Positions 1 through 9,660 of a stretch of DNA of 64,000 nucleotides are shown here, piece by piece (position 1 is the first letter of the stretch; each line of letters begins with the position of its first letter). The DNA lies in assembly GCA_000785145.2 (NCBI GenBank), contig JSZA02000011.1, positions 1 to 64,000 of the forward strand, in the 5' to 3' direction. Below the pieces are notes generated by a model. The model was not told the DNA's origin and did no database searches. It worked only from the letters and a program-made list of their open reading frames with translations. The translations under genes were made by a program, and so were the position numbers. This DNA is from Candidatus Thiomargarita nelsonii (lineage in GTDB: Bacteria; Pseudomonadota; Gammaproteobacteria; Beggiatoales; Beggiatoaceae).

Positions 1-1011
1 GGTAAGGGACGTGATGGTGTTGTGATTTTGCACACCTTTGGGACAGGTATTGGTAGTGCGATTTTTGTCGATGGGGTGTTAGATATAAGATTTAGCCCCA
101 ATGGCAGTCTCCTTGCATCAGTGAGTTTGGATGAAACTGTTAAATTGTGGGATGTCAACACCGCTCAGTTACTACACACTTTTTCTGTCAAAGGGCATCG
201 AGAGCATAATTCTGTCGCATTCAGTCCCGATGGCACTACTTTAGTATCAGGCGGAGAGGGCAATACGATCAAATTTTGGGATGTCAATACAGGGCAACAA
301 GTGCGTACTTTAAAAGGAAAAAATATTTTTGCCGCTCAGTTGGCTTTCAATTCAGATGGGCGTATTCTTGCCTCTTCAAGCAATCAGGTACCGGGAAATA
401 TCACATTATGGGATGTCAAGTCTGGTCATAAAATATTGACGATACCAAGGAAACATCGCAGCGTTTCTATTGCTTTTAATAAAGATGGAGATAGGCTGCA
501 ATGCCATTAAGTTAAGCTTTTTTGTCGGGTGGGTAGGGGCAATCCCTTGTGGTTGCCCGCTGCACCCACCAAATCGTTGAAATTTATAACAATGGTGGGT
601 TTCGCTCTCGCTCTACCCACCCTACAAGATTTCTTAACTTAATGGCATTGAGATAGGCTGGCGTCACAAGAGACGGATACAAATGGAAAGGAATTTTTCA
701 ACTTATGGGATACCAAGACGGGTGAAATTTCACGCAGCTTTGCTATTGAAGAGATGGATTGGGTTGATGTCATCGCACTCATGCAAGAACATTATGGATT
801 GAATATTTGGCGGAGATATGTTTTACTTGGCAATCGTCAAGTTCTTGCGGTTTTAATAGATAAGGATGAGAGCATTGTATTATGGGATATAAATAGTAAT
901 GATGCCTATACTTTGCAAACGGGTGAAGTATCCGCTACCGCTTTTTGTCCCAATGGAAATATTTTAGCCTCTGGTGGCATGGATGGTAGTCTTAAATTGT
1001 GGAAACCTTGA
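1..1011 (+). pseudogene. WD40 repeat protein, 5' partial, cut by a MITE
   Basis: The frame is open from base 1, so the start lies outside the window or is lost. About six WD40 blades are visible, with strand ends such as TVKLWDV, TIKFWDV, ITLWDV, FFNLWDT, SIVLWDI and SLKLWKP; such beta-propellers are protein-binding scaffolds. A 152-bp MITE at 499-650 puts a stop at 508-510. Removing it with one 10-bp duplication joins KDGDRL to ASQETDTNGKEF in one frame to the stop at 1009-1011, so the gene was intact before insertion. The first 75 bases are not WD40: they are identical to part of the polyphosphate glucokinase gene (3484-3558) and fused in frame, either a real chimera or an assembly artefact. 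Confidence 0.8.
499..650. repeat. MITE, CAATGCC family, copy 1
   Basis: Terminal inverted repeats are CAATGCCATTAAGTTAA and its reverse complement. It is flanked by the direct repeat AGATAGGCTG (489-498 and 651-660), a clean 10-bp target duplication. The interior is an imperfect palindrome based on GTAGGGTGGGT and ACCCACCCTAC. No coding capacity. Confidence 0.92.
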
Positions 1012-1094
1012 AGGCATGATCGGAACGAAGTTTCGTTACTTCGTTTCCTTTGCCTCGCGCTTATCGAGCCGACACAAGTCCATTTACGATATTT

Positions 1095-1152
1095 TGTAGG
1101 GTGCGTCCTACGCACCCTGACGCTCAATGCGGTGCGTAGGACGCACCCTACA
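1095..1152. repeat. Inverted repeat TGTAGGGTGCGTCC / GGACGCACCCTACA
   Basis: A long hairpin-forming dyad; related copies lie at 29.40-29.46 and 29.52-29.62 kb. It sits after the WD40 gene and could fold in RNA. The rest of 1012-1478 holds short CGTTACTTCG-type repeats and no gene. Confidence 0.8.
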
Positions 1153-1332
1153 AATATATTTTTATTTCAAGTGCTTATATACTTATGTCTAAGTGAGTGC
1201 GCTTCGCTAAGGGAACGAGAATAAAACTTGGTTTATCTCTGAAAATTTTTGGGTGAAACGCCACTATTTTGGCCGCTTTATTAAATGATAACACATCTAA
1301 TACCAATTTTCAGTTGAGAGACATTTTATGCC

Positions 1333-1454
1333 GTACAACTAATTAGGAAATAAACGAATTGAATGACTAGGAATTGATGCATGTTGTTTTTAATTACTTC
1401 GTTACTTCGTTTACTTCGTTACCCGAGGTTCGTTTATTTCTCAATTAGTTGTAC
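1333..1454. repeat. Inverted-repeat element, GTACAAC family
   Basis: Arms start GTACAACTAATT and end AATTAGTTGTAC, with matching GAAATAAACGAA / TTCGTTTATTTC further in. Same terminal motif as the elements at 25331, 27027 and 50581. It lies just upstream of the zinc-finger gene. Confidence 0.75.
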
Positions 1455-1478
1455 TCATTTAGCGAGAATGAGATTTAA

Positions 1479-2252
1479 ATGTCTAAAAAATATATAAAAA
1501 ATCATCAAGCAGATATCAAGAACCCAAACGAGGGAACAAGTGGTACCAATAAGACTTGGGACAAAGCCCAAGGCAATAAGGGCAAACAGATGAATCCCAA
1601 TCAGAAGTCTCAGCCAAATAAACAGGTTCAAAAGTGCCCAATTTGTCAGGCTTCAGTCAAGGCTAACAATATGGATCGCCATTTACGGAAAGTCCATAAT
1701 ATTCAAGGAGGAATTGAAAACGCCAATCAAAAATATCCGCAAAAACCAAAGAAACATGGTCCAAAATGTCCAATTTGTCAGGTTTTAGTTAAGGCTAACA
1801 ATCTGGAACGCCATTTATTGGATGTCCATGATGTTCAAGGCAAGATTGAGAAAGTGTGGCAAGAGCACAACATCTATGAAGATGACGAAAAATGGATGAA
1901 AATTCATGTAAACTTTACTGTGGGTAATTTAAAAGGGGTTCGTTGTTGCATAGCAGCCTATTTTTCGTTTAAAGGTGGGAAAATAATAGGCGGTGTTAAT
2001 GATGACTTCATGACGACAAATGGTCAAGCTGTCGTTGAGAAAGGTTTTACCCCACCTTATGACAGTACACGTTACAATGATCTTCAGCTATTTATGCCAT
2101 ACGAAGAATTAAATTTAGCGGAAGGCTACCACCATCGTTGCGAATTTGAAATACAGATATATATCAATAACACAAAGCTTGTTTTTGCCGAGTCACAGCC
2201 TTGTGGATTTTCATACCAGAAATCAATTCGCGGTGCTGCAAATTTCTGGTAG
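1479..2252 (+). CDS. Protein with two C2H2-like zinc fingers and a C-terminal beta-rich domain
   Basis: 257 aa, no signal peptide. A basic, Asn/Gln/Lys-rich N-terminus is followed by two near-identical fingers, about residues 52-75 and 94-117, each starting CPICQ and fitting C-x2-C-x12-H-x4-H (HLRKVH, HLLDVH). The rest (about 135-250) begins WMKIHVNFTV and carries CIAAYFSFKGG and YNDLQLFMPYEEL, which looks like a beta-sandwich. Tandem C2H2 fingers suggest nucleic-acid or protein binding, but the function is unknown. The two finger segments look like an internal duplication. No operon partner. Confidence 0.7.
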   Translation: MSKKYIKNHQADIKNPNEGTSGTNKTWDKAQGNKGKQMNPNQKSQPNKQVQKCPICQASVKANNMDRHLRKVHNIQGGIENANQKYPQKPKKHGPKCPICQVLVKANNLERHLLDVHDVQGKIEKVWQEHNIYEDDEKWMKIHVNFTVGNLKGVRCCIAAYFSFKGGKIIGGVNDDFMTTNGQAVVEKGFTPPYDSTRYNDLQLFMPYEELNLAEGYHHRCEFEIQIYINNTKLVFAESQPCGFSYQKSIRGAANFW

Positions 2253-2425
2253 TCCTGAATAGCAGGCAACCCGCTCCCAAGAAGAGCCGCAAATTGAAGG
2301 TTTAGCACGTAGGTTGGACTGACTCCGGTAAGTCCAACATTTATTCGCCCCTATCACCTATGAGATTGAATTTTTTTCTTGGTTTATCCACATAAAAGTG
2401 TCGCGCATAGTCTATAATTATAACT

Positions 2426-2704
2426 ATGATTAAAAGTTTCAAGCATAAAGGATTGAAGCAATTTTACGAAAATGGCAGCACGGCAGGTATTTTAAGTAGC
2501 CATAAACAAAAATTGCGAATCCGGCTAACAGCATTAAATACGGCAACCTGCATCGAAGATATGGATTTGCCTGGATTTAGACTCCATCCCCTAAAAGGAA
2601 ATAGAAAGGGATTATGGACAATTGATGTCAGCAAAAATTGGCGTATGGTTTTCAAATTTGAAGCTGGAAATGCCTATCTTGTCAATTATGAGGATTATCA
2701 CTAA
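2426..2704 (+). CDS. higB: HigB-type toxin (RelE/ParE fold mRNA interferase)
   Basis: 92 aa, the usual size of the plasmid-maintenance killer family. Typical features are the N-terminal IKSFKHKGLKQFYENG, the central LPGFRLHPLKGNRKGLWTIDVS and the C-terminal NWRMVFKF...VNYEDYH. HigB toxins cleave mRNA on the ribosome and are held inactive by HigA. Toxin-first order with a 1-nt stop/start overlap with the next gene is the classical higBA layout. Confidence 0.92.
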   Translation: MIKSFKHKGLKQFYENGSTAGILSSHKQKLRIRLTALNTATCIEDMDLPGFRLHPLKGNRKGLWTIDVSKNWRMVFKFEAGNAYLVNYEDYH

Positions 2705-2994
2705 TGAGAATGTACAACCCACCTCATCCGGGTGAATTTATTTTTGAAGTTTATCTTAAACCTTATGATATTAGCTATCGTATGATAGCTAGCAAGCTAA
2801 AAGTTTCACCCTCCACCTTTAATAGACTAATTAAAGGACAAAGCAATATAAGCCCAGAAATGGCATTACGGCTCTCCAAAACATTAGGACGAACACCAGA
2901 AAGCTGGTTAATTATGCAAGATAATTATAATCTTTGGCAAGTCCGACAAAGGATCAATCTTGATAATGTGGAGGTGCTAGAGTTGCAGGCTTAA
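2704..2994 (+). CDS. higA: HigA-type antitoxin (HTH, XRE family)
   Basis: 96 aa. Starts PPHPGEF, the signature of HigA antitoxins, followed by an XRE helix-turn-helix ([18 protein letters not shown]) and [12 protein letters not shown]. It should bind HigB and repress the operon. ATG at 2704 overlaps the higB stop; a second ATG at 2710 is also possible. The stop region reads GGCTTAATGGCATTG, identical to a CAATGCC-family MITE end, so the last codons may come from an element remnant. Confidence 0.92.
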   Translation: MRMYNPPHPGEFIFEVYLKPYDISYRMIASKLKVSPSTFNRLIKGQSNISPEMALRLSKTLGRTPESWLIMQDNYNLWQVRQRINLDNVEVLELQA

Positions 2995-3129
2995 TGGCAT
3001 TGAAACGTCGTAAAGGGAACGAGAAAAATTTGGTATAAAAGGAGTCCAAGATTTATCTTGGGCGAGCCTAAATTTGTGATACACTTTTTTCGCATTTTTT
3101 CATCAAACCAACCATAAACGACAACAACA

Positions 3130-3870
3130 ATGGAAATTTTAGGCATTGACATAGGCGGCTCGGGCATCAAAGGGGCACCCGTCAACATTGAAACCGGCGA
3201 ACTCACCGCAGAGCGTCATCGTATCCCCACCCCAGCGCCCTCAGTGCCAGACGCGGTGGCATCTGTAGTCGCCGAGATCGCGCAACATTTTAACTGGCAT
3301 GGACCAATTGGTTGTACTTTTCCAGCCGTTATCAAAAATGGTGTCGTTCACACAGCCGCTAATGTTGATCCATCTTGGATTGGCACCAATGGTGAGGAAT
3401 TGATTAAAGCTAAAACGGATTGCCCTGTTTTATTATTAAATGATGCCGACGCGGCTGGCTTTGCCGAAATGGAATTGGGAGCGGGTAAGGGACGTGATGG
3501 TGTTGTGATTTTGCACACCTTTGGGACAGGTATTGGTAGTGCGATTTTTGTCGATGGGCGATTAGTGCCTAACACCGAATTTGGTCACATGGAAATCCGT
3601 TGCAAAGACGCAGAGCATCGCGCCTCCGCCCGTAATCGCACCGACGAAGGGTTGAAATGGAAAGCCTGGGCATGGCGAGTGAATGAATTTTTAGCGCGTA
3701 TGGAGGGTTTGTTTTGGCCAGATTTGTTTATTATTGGGGGCGGCGTGAGTCGAAAACATGAAAAGTTTTTACATTTGCTAAATACCCGCGCTGATATTGT
3801 GCCCGCTCAGATGCTCAATCAAGCCGGCATTATTGGGGCGGCTATCGCGGCTGGTAAACATTTGTCGTAG
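3130..3870 (+). CDS. ppgK: Polyphosphate glucokinase (ROK family)
   Basis: 246 aa, full length. Phosphorylates glucose with polyphosphate (or ATP) as donor. The N-terminal phosphate-binding motif [12 protein letters not shown], the catalytic LLNDADAAG, the second phosphate loop [15 protein letters not shown] and EFGH (sugar binding) are all present, with IIGGGVS near the C-terminus. Monocistronic. Bases 3484-3558 recur exactly at 1-75. Confidence 0.9.
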   Translation: MEILGIDIGGSGIKGAPVNIETGELTAERHRIPTPAPSVPDAVASVVAEIAQHFNWHGPIGCTFPAVIKNGVVHTAANVDPSWIGTNGEELIKAKTDCPVLLLNDADAAGFAEMELGAGKGRDGVVILHTFGTGIGSAIFVDGRLVPNTEFGHMEIRCKDAEHRASARNRTDEGLKWKAWAWRVNEFLARMEGLFWPDLFIIGGGVSRKHEKFLHLLNTRADIVPAQMLNQAGIIGAAIAAGKHLS

Positions 3871-3938
3871 CAGGACGCGGAGCGCACTCTCTTATACATA
3901 AGTATTTAAGTATTTGAAATAAAAGCAGATGGCGTAGG

Positions 3939-3985
3939 AGTCCAAGATTTATCTTGGGCGTAGGAGTCCAAGATTTATCTTGGGC
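3939..3985. repeat. Two tandem copies of GGAGTCCAAGATTTATCTTGG-type dyad
   Basis: Each unit reads GTAGGAGTCCAAGATTTATC followed by TTGGGC. This dyad family is scattered in gaps through the window (near 3040, 5451, 15416, 22625, 27440, 53803 and 54983). Confidence 0.8.
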
Positions 3986-3987
3986 GC

Positions 3988-4092
3988 GATGAGTTTGATC
4001 ATGATGTTGAGACTTTATTTGACGAAATTTTGGAGGTTTATGGTGGCTTATCCGCCAGACATTTAGAGAATTTGACTCATAGTGAAGCGTAA
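3988..4092 (+). pseudogene. C-terminal fragment of a Panacea/SocA-like (DUF4065) protein
   Basis: An open frame without a start reads ...LFDEILEVYGGLSARHLENLTHSEA then stop. The pattern 'VYG-LS---L--LTHSE' is typical of the C-terminal part of Panacea/SocA antitoxin-type proteins. The upstream half is replaced by dyad repeats. Only about 34 residues, so the family call is tentative. Confidence 0.45.
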
Positions 4093-4101
4093 TTTAAGAC
4101 T

Positions 4102-4200
4102 CAATGCCATTAAGTTAATTTTTGCCCACCGTTCGGGGCTGGTGGGCAGCAAAAACTTAGCAAACACCCTACATAAAATCGGTTTATCATACTGGCATTG
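4102..4200. repeat. MITE, CAATGCC family, copy 2
   Basis: 99 bp. Ends CAATGCCATTAAGTTAA and ...TGGCATTG; flanking duplication AATTTAAGACT at 4091-4101 and 4201-4211 (11 bp). The interior differs from copy 1 apart from a short GCCCACC/GGTGGGC stem. Inserted just after the Panacea fragment. Confidence 0.88.
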
Positions 4201-4261
4201 AATTTAAGACTGGTGATATAATGAACACCAATAAACATTAGGAACAACAGAGGTAATAAAA

Positions 4262-5372
4262 ATGCTTTCTAAACAAGAAAACCAAGACATAGAATTCAAA
4301 GAGTCTTGGCGAGATGAATATATTAAATGGATTTGTGGTTTTGCTAATGCAAAAGGCGGTAAGATTTATATTGGTGTAGATGATAGTAGTCATGTTGTTG
4401 GTATTGATAATGCGAAAAAATTGCTCGAAGATATACCCAATAAAGTAAGAGATCTTTTAGGAGTTATCGTTGATTTAAAGAGGCTGGTAGAGAATGATAA
4501 GAACAGGAAGTAGCAAACAAGAGCTAAAAGGTGCCTCACTAGATAAGTTTTTACTAGCAAAGCAAGGTAAAAAGTGGGATGGCGTACCTGTGCCTTATGT
4601 GAGTGTAGAGGATTTGGATAGTAGAGCTATTGATATTTTTAAGCAGAAAGCGATTAAAAACAAAAGAGTTGAAGCTGATGTTTTAGATGAAAGTGATGAG
4701 GTAATAATAGAGAAACTTCATCTTAAAGATGGAGATTATCTGAAAAGAGCCTCTCTTTTGCTTTTTGGTAAGGATTGTGAAAAATATATAACAGGTTCTT
4801 ATATCAAAATAGGATATTTTAAAACAGATAACGAATTGATTTATCAAGATAGGGTTAATGGTAATCTCTTGGAACAAGTTGACAAGACTATGGATTTGAT
4901 TTTTACAAAATATCTAAAAGCATATATTAGCTATGATGGTATTCAAAGGGTTGAAAATTTTCCTATCTCCCAACTGGCTTTTAGAGAAGCACTTACCAAT
5001 GCCATTGTTCATAAAGATTATGGAGAATTAACGCCTATACAGATAAGTATTTATGACAATAAGCTCCTCATTTGGAATGTGGGAGAGTTGCCTAAAGATT
5101 GGACTGTGGAGACTTTAACACAGAAACACTCGTCAAAACCTTATAATCCTGCTATTGCCAATGTATTTTTTTTCGCAGGATTGATAGAATCTTGGGGAAG
5201 GGGGATAGATAAAATTATATCTGAATCAGAAAAGTTTAATGGAATTACACCCAAGTTTAGGTTTGATAATGGGCTTTGGGTGGAGTTTTATTTTAAAGAG
5301 TTAATGGATGATATTCCTAATAAGTTGGAAAATAAATTAACCAAGATAAAAAACTTATTTTTGAACTTATGA
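4262..5372 (+). pseudogene. AlbA_2/Schlafen-AAA_4 type putative DNA-binding/ATP-binding protein, broken
   Basis: The N-terminal piece (4262-4513) has EFKESWRDEYIKWICGFANAK and GGKIYIGVDDSSHVVG, the AlbA_2 domain of RecG-like transcriptional regulators. The second piece (4494-5372) has RTGSSKQELKGASLDKFLL, FREALTNAIVHKDY and SWGRGIDKI of the same family. Between them about 35 expected residues are missing and the frame shifts. Near 5355 a further frameshift occurs: the familiar FELMNKNSKIT reads on in another frame. An RBS-like GGAACAACAGAGG precedes the first ATG. Normal length would be about 450-500 aa. Confidence 0.75.
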
Positions 5373-5526
5373 ATAAAAATTCAAAGATAACTTCCCCACT
5401 CTATCAAGACATAGCTGTATTACTTTGCTTGAACTCGCAGAATCGAATGATCGTCCAAGATAAATCTTGGACTCCTGAGCGTTAGAGATAATTCAACTTA
5501 GCTTAATTACAAAGGAGACCATTTTC

Positions 5527-7185
5527 ATGCGAGAATTTAACACTTCAGGACCGTGTAATCCAGCACTACATTATACCGTAATGCGTGAAGCATTGATTGA
5601 AAAAGGCCAAGAAAAAGTGCGAAAAGGACGATATTTTACCCTTTTTGCACCCAGACAAACTGGAAAAACGACCTATTTTCAACTCTTACTTGAGACTGTT
5701 AAGGAAGAAGGTTTTACCCCGATTTGGATTAGTTTTGAAAGTTTGAAGACTGTGACAAAAGATGTCTTTTACCAAGATTTAAATAACCAACTCCATAAAG
5801 GGTTAGCAAAACATCAGATTAAATCTGAATATACCATTACAAATCAGGTTGGGCTGAGAACATTTTTTGAAGATATTCAGCAAAAATCTATCGTTCTTGT
5901 GATAGATGAATTTGAGGGCATACCTGATGCGGTTTTAAGTGAGATAATGCACGCCTTTCGGCAAATGTATCATCAAAAAAAAGACCATGCCCTCCATTCC
6001 CTGATCCTTGTCGGCGTGAGTACAATCTCAGTTCTCGTTATGTCCAGTGCATCACCCTTCAATGTGGCAGAAGAGTTAAACATTTCCTATTTTACGCCAG
6101 CAGAAGTCAATCTGTTGATTGAACAATATGTGGTAGAATCTGGCCAACAATTTGAAGATGGGGTAATAAAGGCCATTTATGATAATACCAAGGGTCAACC
6201 TGGACTCGTTTGTGGGCTTATCGTACAGACGCTGCAAAAAGTCGCCAACAATCGCACTGTGACAATGGATGATTTTTTATTGACATTGAATGATTTCTTA
6301 ATGTTAAAACATAATAAAAACATCTTGAATATTGTCCAAAAGGCTGAAGAGAAAAAGGCGTTTATGTGCCGTTTGCTATTTGGTGAACAGCCCATCAAAT
6401 TCAATGTCTATGTTGAAGACATTGCTTATTTGCAGGCTCATGGTGTCATAGATAACATAGATGGTTATGTGGGTATATTGGTGCCGTTATATAGTAAGTG
6501 CATTCTTACGGCATTTCGTCCAGTATCCAATGGGGAAACGAGACATTATGGACTCAAAGTCAATGAGAGCTTTGATGAGTATCTAAAAGAGGGAGACTTA
6601 AATATTCATGCCATTCTCAATAAATACCGGCAATATGTGCGGAGACGTGGGTTCAAAGCTTTTGATACCGAAAAACTGAAAGAGGCAGCTTGGCATTATT
6701 CCTTGGATGGTTTTATTAATTTTTTTATTGAAGCCCTAGATGGACAGACTTTTATTGAGGTTCCTTCTGGTGCTGGACGAACGGATATTTTAATTGTTTA
6801 TAAAAATCGTCGCTATATTATTGAAACCAAAATTTTTAGCGATAATACCCGATTTAAAAAGGGTAAAGGACAGTTGGCTGAATATCTCAAGTCTGAAGGT
6901 TTGGATGAGGGTTATTATGTGGTGTTTAGCAATCTACATACTGATGAAGATGAACTCTATTTTGAAGATGAGATCAAGAGTCGGCAAATCTATACTTATA
7001 TTGTTTGTACCCACTTTCCGGCTCCGAGTCGTCTCCTGATGGCTGATGACTTGAAACTGACAGAGACTGAAAAAGTTGCCGGTAGGATGTTGAGCCTCGG
7101 TAGTTTTACAGATGAACAGATAAGTGCTGCCACGGGTGTGAGCTTGGAAAAAATTGGATATTTGAGAGAAATTAAGAATTTGTAG
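5527..7185 (+). CDS. AAA ATPase fused to a PD-(D/E)XK nuclease-like domain
   Basis: 552 aa, cytoplasmic. The N-terminal ATPase has a Walker A (APRQTGKTT, about residue 43) and a Walker B (IVLVIDEFEG, about 125). The C-terminal domain (about 395-500) has FIEVPSGAGRTDILIVYK followed by YIIETKIF, which fits the D...ExK core of PD-(D/E)XK nucleases, as in the 'AAA-ATPase_like' proteins. Good RBS (AAAGGAGACC) before ATG. Substrate unknown; relatives are common in genomes rich in mobile elements. A distant relative in layout is at 34978. Confidence 0.78.
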   Translation: MREFNTSGPCNPALHYTVMREALIEKGQEKVRKGRYFTLFAPRQTGKTTYFQLLLETVKEEGFTPIWISFESLKTVTKDVFYQDLNNQLHKGLAKHQIKSEYTITNQVGLRTFFEDIQQKSIVLVIDEFEGIPDAVLSEIMHAFRQMYHQKKDHALHSLILVGVSTISVLVMSSASPFNVAEELNISYFTPAEVNLLIEQYVVESGQQFEDGVIKAIYDNTKGQPGLVCGLIVQTLQKVANNRTVTMDDFLLTLNDFLMLKHNKNILNIVQKAEEKKAFMCRLLFGEQPIKFNVYVEDIAYLQAHGVIDNIDGYVGILVPLYSKCILTAFRPVSNGETRHYGLKVNESFDEYLKEGDLNIHAILNKYRQYVRRRGFKAFDTEKLKEAAWHYSLDGFINFFIEALDGQTFIEVPSGAGRTDILIVYKNRRYIIETKIFSDNTRFKKGKGQLAEYLKSEGLDEGYYVVFSNLHTDEDELYFEDEIKSRQIYTYIVCTHFPAPSRLLMADDLKLTETEKVAGRMLSLGSFTDEQISAATGVSLEKIGYLREIKNL

Positions 7186-7335
7186 GGTATTGGAATTTAT
7201 TGTTTCCTCGTTCCCACGCAGAGCGCACTCCACTCTCTTAGACACAACTATTTAAGTACTTGAAAAACAACAAATGGACTTGTGTATAAGAGAGTGCGCT
7301 TCGCTAAGGGAACGAGAAAAATGTTGGTTTAGCGA

Positions 7336-7368
7336 GTTTCGGGAAATCGCTCCGCTCATTCCCGAAAC
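7336..7368. repeat. Inverted repeat GTTTCGGGAA...TTCCCGAAAC type
   Basis: Short hairpin with a GGAAATCGCTCCGC loop side. Same family at 15209, 16987 and 20613. It is followed by an ACTGATAACTGATAACTGA tandem motif just ahead of the next gene. Confidence 0.7.
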
Positions 7369-7417
7369 AAAATTTTTTTGGAGCGATTTCCTTTTAACTG
7401 ATAACTGATAACTGAAC

Positions 7418-8737
7418 ATGTGGGTAGAAGAATTAACATTAGAAAATATTCGCTGCTTTGAAAAAGCGGCCATTAAATTCTCTAAAAAAGAACAACCCTA
7501 TCACTGGATCACTTTTTTAGGTGAAAACGGTGGAGGGAAAAGTACTGCGCTACAAGCCTTAGGCTTACTGTTAGCAGGACCAGAAGGTGCCCAACAATTG
7601 ACACGTCCGCTTGGTTGGGTTCGTCATGAAGAACAAGTGGGTAAAATCTCCATCCGTCTTCACCAAGGTGATAATGATCCGGGTAAATTTGGTGGCGAAA
7701 AGACAGTGGATCGTGCTTTTGGATACAGTTATTTTATGACAGGCAGCCAACCCGTCAAGATACGAGGTAAGCAATTCACCGAACCGACTATCGTTGAAAA
7801 TGAGGAAAGACGTTTAACATGGCTGCGCCAAAATGCGTTGACTTCAAAGGGCAAAGGCTGGTTTGCTGTCGGTTATGGGGCATTTCGCCGTTTAACACGA
7901 TCTCATCAGATTATTATCCCTTCCTTAGAACCCCCAGCGCGGTTTAATAATTTCATCACGCAATTTGATGAGGATCAACCTTTAGCCGCTTTTGAACGCT
8001 GGATGGTTTACCTTGATTATCGTATTGCTAAAAGCAATGATAGCGAAGCTAAACGCCAAAAGGAATTAGGGATAGTGGCTATCAATAAGGTATTACCTCA
8101 AGGCGTTAAATTTGATTCTGTTACCCCAGAAGGACGTATTTTATTTGATATTGCTGGACATCAAGTGCCAACCATCGCTTTGAGTGATGGTTATCGCAGT
8201 GTGTTGGCTTTGACAGGTGATTTAGTCTGGCGATTGTTACTCGCTTTTCCTGAGAGTGATGATCCCTTGGCTGAACAAGGCGTTGTTCTGATTGATGAAT
8301 TAGATATTCATCTACATCCGATCTGGCAACGTGATATTGCTGTCAGGTTGCGGGAGCAATTTCCTAATTTACAATTTTTTGTCGCAACGCATAGCCCCTT
8401 AGTTGCTGCTGGTGCTGGTATCGATGCATTGAGTTATCGTTTTGTTTTTCACGAGGGAGAAACGTTCGTTACAAAAGTCGAAAACATTGCATCATTGAAT
8501 GTTGATCGTATTTTACAAAGTGAAGCTTTTGATTTAGTGTCACCGTTTTCTCCACAAACACAGGCAACCATTGATAGATATGATGCTCTGATGCGAAAAA
8601 AGCGACGTACTCCAAAAGAGGATAAGGTGTTAAAGGAGGAAATTCTCCCAATTATACAAATGGCTCTTCCTTTTGGGGGCGAGCCCGATTCACTTGATGC
8701 TAGAATAGAGGATTTTCTGAATAAGACTTTAAAATGA
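7418..8737 (+). CDS. ptuA: Septu-like defence ATPase (PtuA type)
   Basis: 439 aa. SMC/ABC-like ATPase of the AAA_15/21 group: Walker A GENGGGKST (about residue 36), signature LSDGYRSVLAL (about 263), Walker B VVLIDELDIHLHP (about 291) and the H-loop FVATHSPLV. The start VEELTLENIRCFE is typical. The next gene overlaps by 4 nt (ATGA) and encodes an HNH protein of the retron/Septu family, so the pair matches PtuA-PtuB, where the ATPase controls a nuclease that limits phage. The HNH partner is frameshifted, so the system is probably inactive. Confidence 0.8.
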   Translation: MWVEELTLENIRCFEKAAIKFSKKEQPYHWITFLGENGGGKSTALQALGLLLAGPEGAQQLTRPLGWVRHEEQVGKISIRLHQGDNDPGKFGGEKTVDRAFGYSYFMTGSQPVKIRGKQFTEPTIVENEERRLTWLRQNALTSKGKGWFAVGYGAFRRLTRSHQIIIPSLEPPARFNNFITQFDEDQPLAAFERWMVYLDYRIAKSNDSEAKRQKELGIVAINKVLPQGVKFDSVTPEGRILFDIAGHQVPTIALSDGYRSVLALTGDLVWRLLLAFPESDDPLAEQGVVLIDELDIHLHPIWQRDIAVRLREQFPNLQFFVATHSPLVAAGAGIDALSYRFVFHEGETFVTKVENIASLNVDRILQSEAFDLVSPFSPQTQATIDRYDALMRKKRRTPKEDKVLKEEILPIIQMALPFGGEPDSLDARIEDFLNKTLK

Positions 8738-9406
8738 TTAAAGTAAAGCGCTCTGATAAACCACCTATTTTGGTACAAAAGGCAAAAGAATGGACCGAGA
8801 TACTACTTGCGGCTCAAACAAAAAAAGATCGTAAAACAGCCGAGTCAAAGTATCAACATAAACAGATAAAAGATTGTTTAGTCAAAATGTTTCATGGCAA
8901 ATGTGCTTATTGTGAAAGTCAAATCAGGCATATAGACTATGGACATATTGAACACTATCGTCCCAAATCAATATTGAACGTCGCTTTGCGTAGTTACTTC
9001 GTTTCCTAAATTGACTTATTCGTGGTCTAATTTGCTTTTGGCATGTGGTGTTTGCAATGGTAAAGCCCACAAGGGTGACAAATTTCCCCAAAATAACGAG
9101 GGTGGATTACTCATTAACCCCTGTTTTGATGATCCAGACGCTCATTTAAATTTTTATTATGATCCACAAACCCGCATTGCGAGTGTCTATGGCACAACGC
9201 AAGGTGGCGCAACCACAGAAAAATTGTTGGGTTTAAATCGTTATGAGTTACGTGAACACCGCTCTAAGCATGTGCGCCGACTTCAGGTATTAGTGAAACT
9301 TTCTGAAACTCATCCCGATGCTAAAGCTTTAATTGCAGAAGCTAAGCAAGATGATGCAGAATATGCAGCGTTTATTCGAGAATTGACTAAATCAATCCTG
9401 CCTTAG
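8734..9406 (+). pseudogene. ptuB: Septu-like HNH endonuclease (PtuB type, TIGR02646-like), frameshifted
   Basis: First half (8734-9009): ...FHGKCAYCESQI and IEHYRPKS, the first Cys pair and HNH histidine region. Second half (in the +1 frame, open to 9406): LTYSWSNLLLACGVCNGKAHKGDKFP, the second Cys pair. Between them a stretch containing CGTTTGCGTAGTTACTTCG-like repeat sequence (about 8975-9003) shifts the frame and puts a stop at 9007-9009. Otherwise all expected motifs are there. Restoring the frame would give about 220 aa. Confidence 0.8.
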
Positions 9407-9484
9407 TAAATCAAGCCTTGGGCTAAAGCCCAAGTCTAAAAGCTAAAGTCGGCTAAAGCCGACTAAGACATTGGTTTTAGTTTT

Positions 9485-9608
9485 TGTAGGGTGGGTAGGG
9501 GCAATCCCTTGTGGTTGCCCGCGCAACATCGTTATGGGACGCCCAACCCACCAAATAGTTGAAATTTCTAACAATGGTGGGTTTCGCTATCGCTCTACCC
9601 ACCCTACA
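9485..9608. repeat. Imperfect palindrome TGTAGGGTGGGT...ACCCACCCTACA
   Basis: Same sequence as the core of MITE copies 1, 3 and 4 (GGGGCAATCCCTTGTGG, GCGCAACATCGTTATGG, AACAATGGTGGGTTTCGC) but without the CAATGCC ends, so the core also occurs alone. Located between ptuB and the Cas6-like gene. Confidence 0.8.
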
Positions 9609-9660
9609 AAAAAACTTATGTATAAGAGAGTGCGCAGAGCGTAGGAGCAAGAGGCAGCTT

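Noticed and set aside
9559..9660. Longer N-terminus for the Cas6-like protein
   Set aside because: The extra codons lie in a palindromic repeat; ATG at 9661 fits the RAMP start and has a GAGGC upstream.
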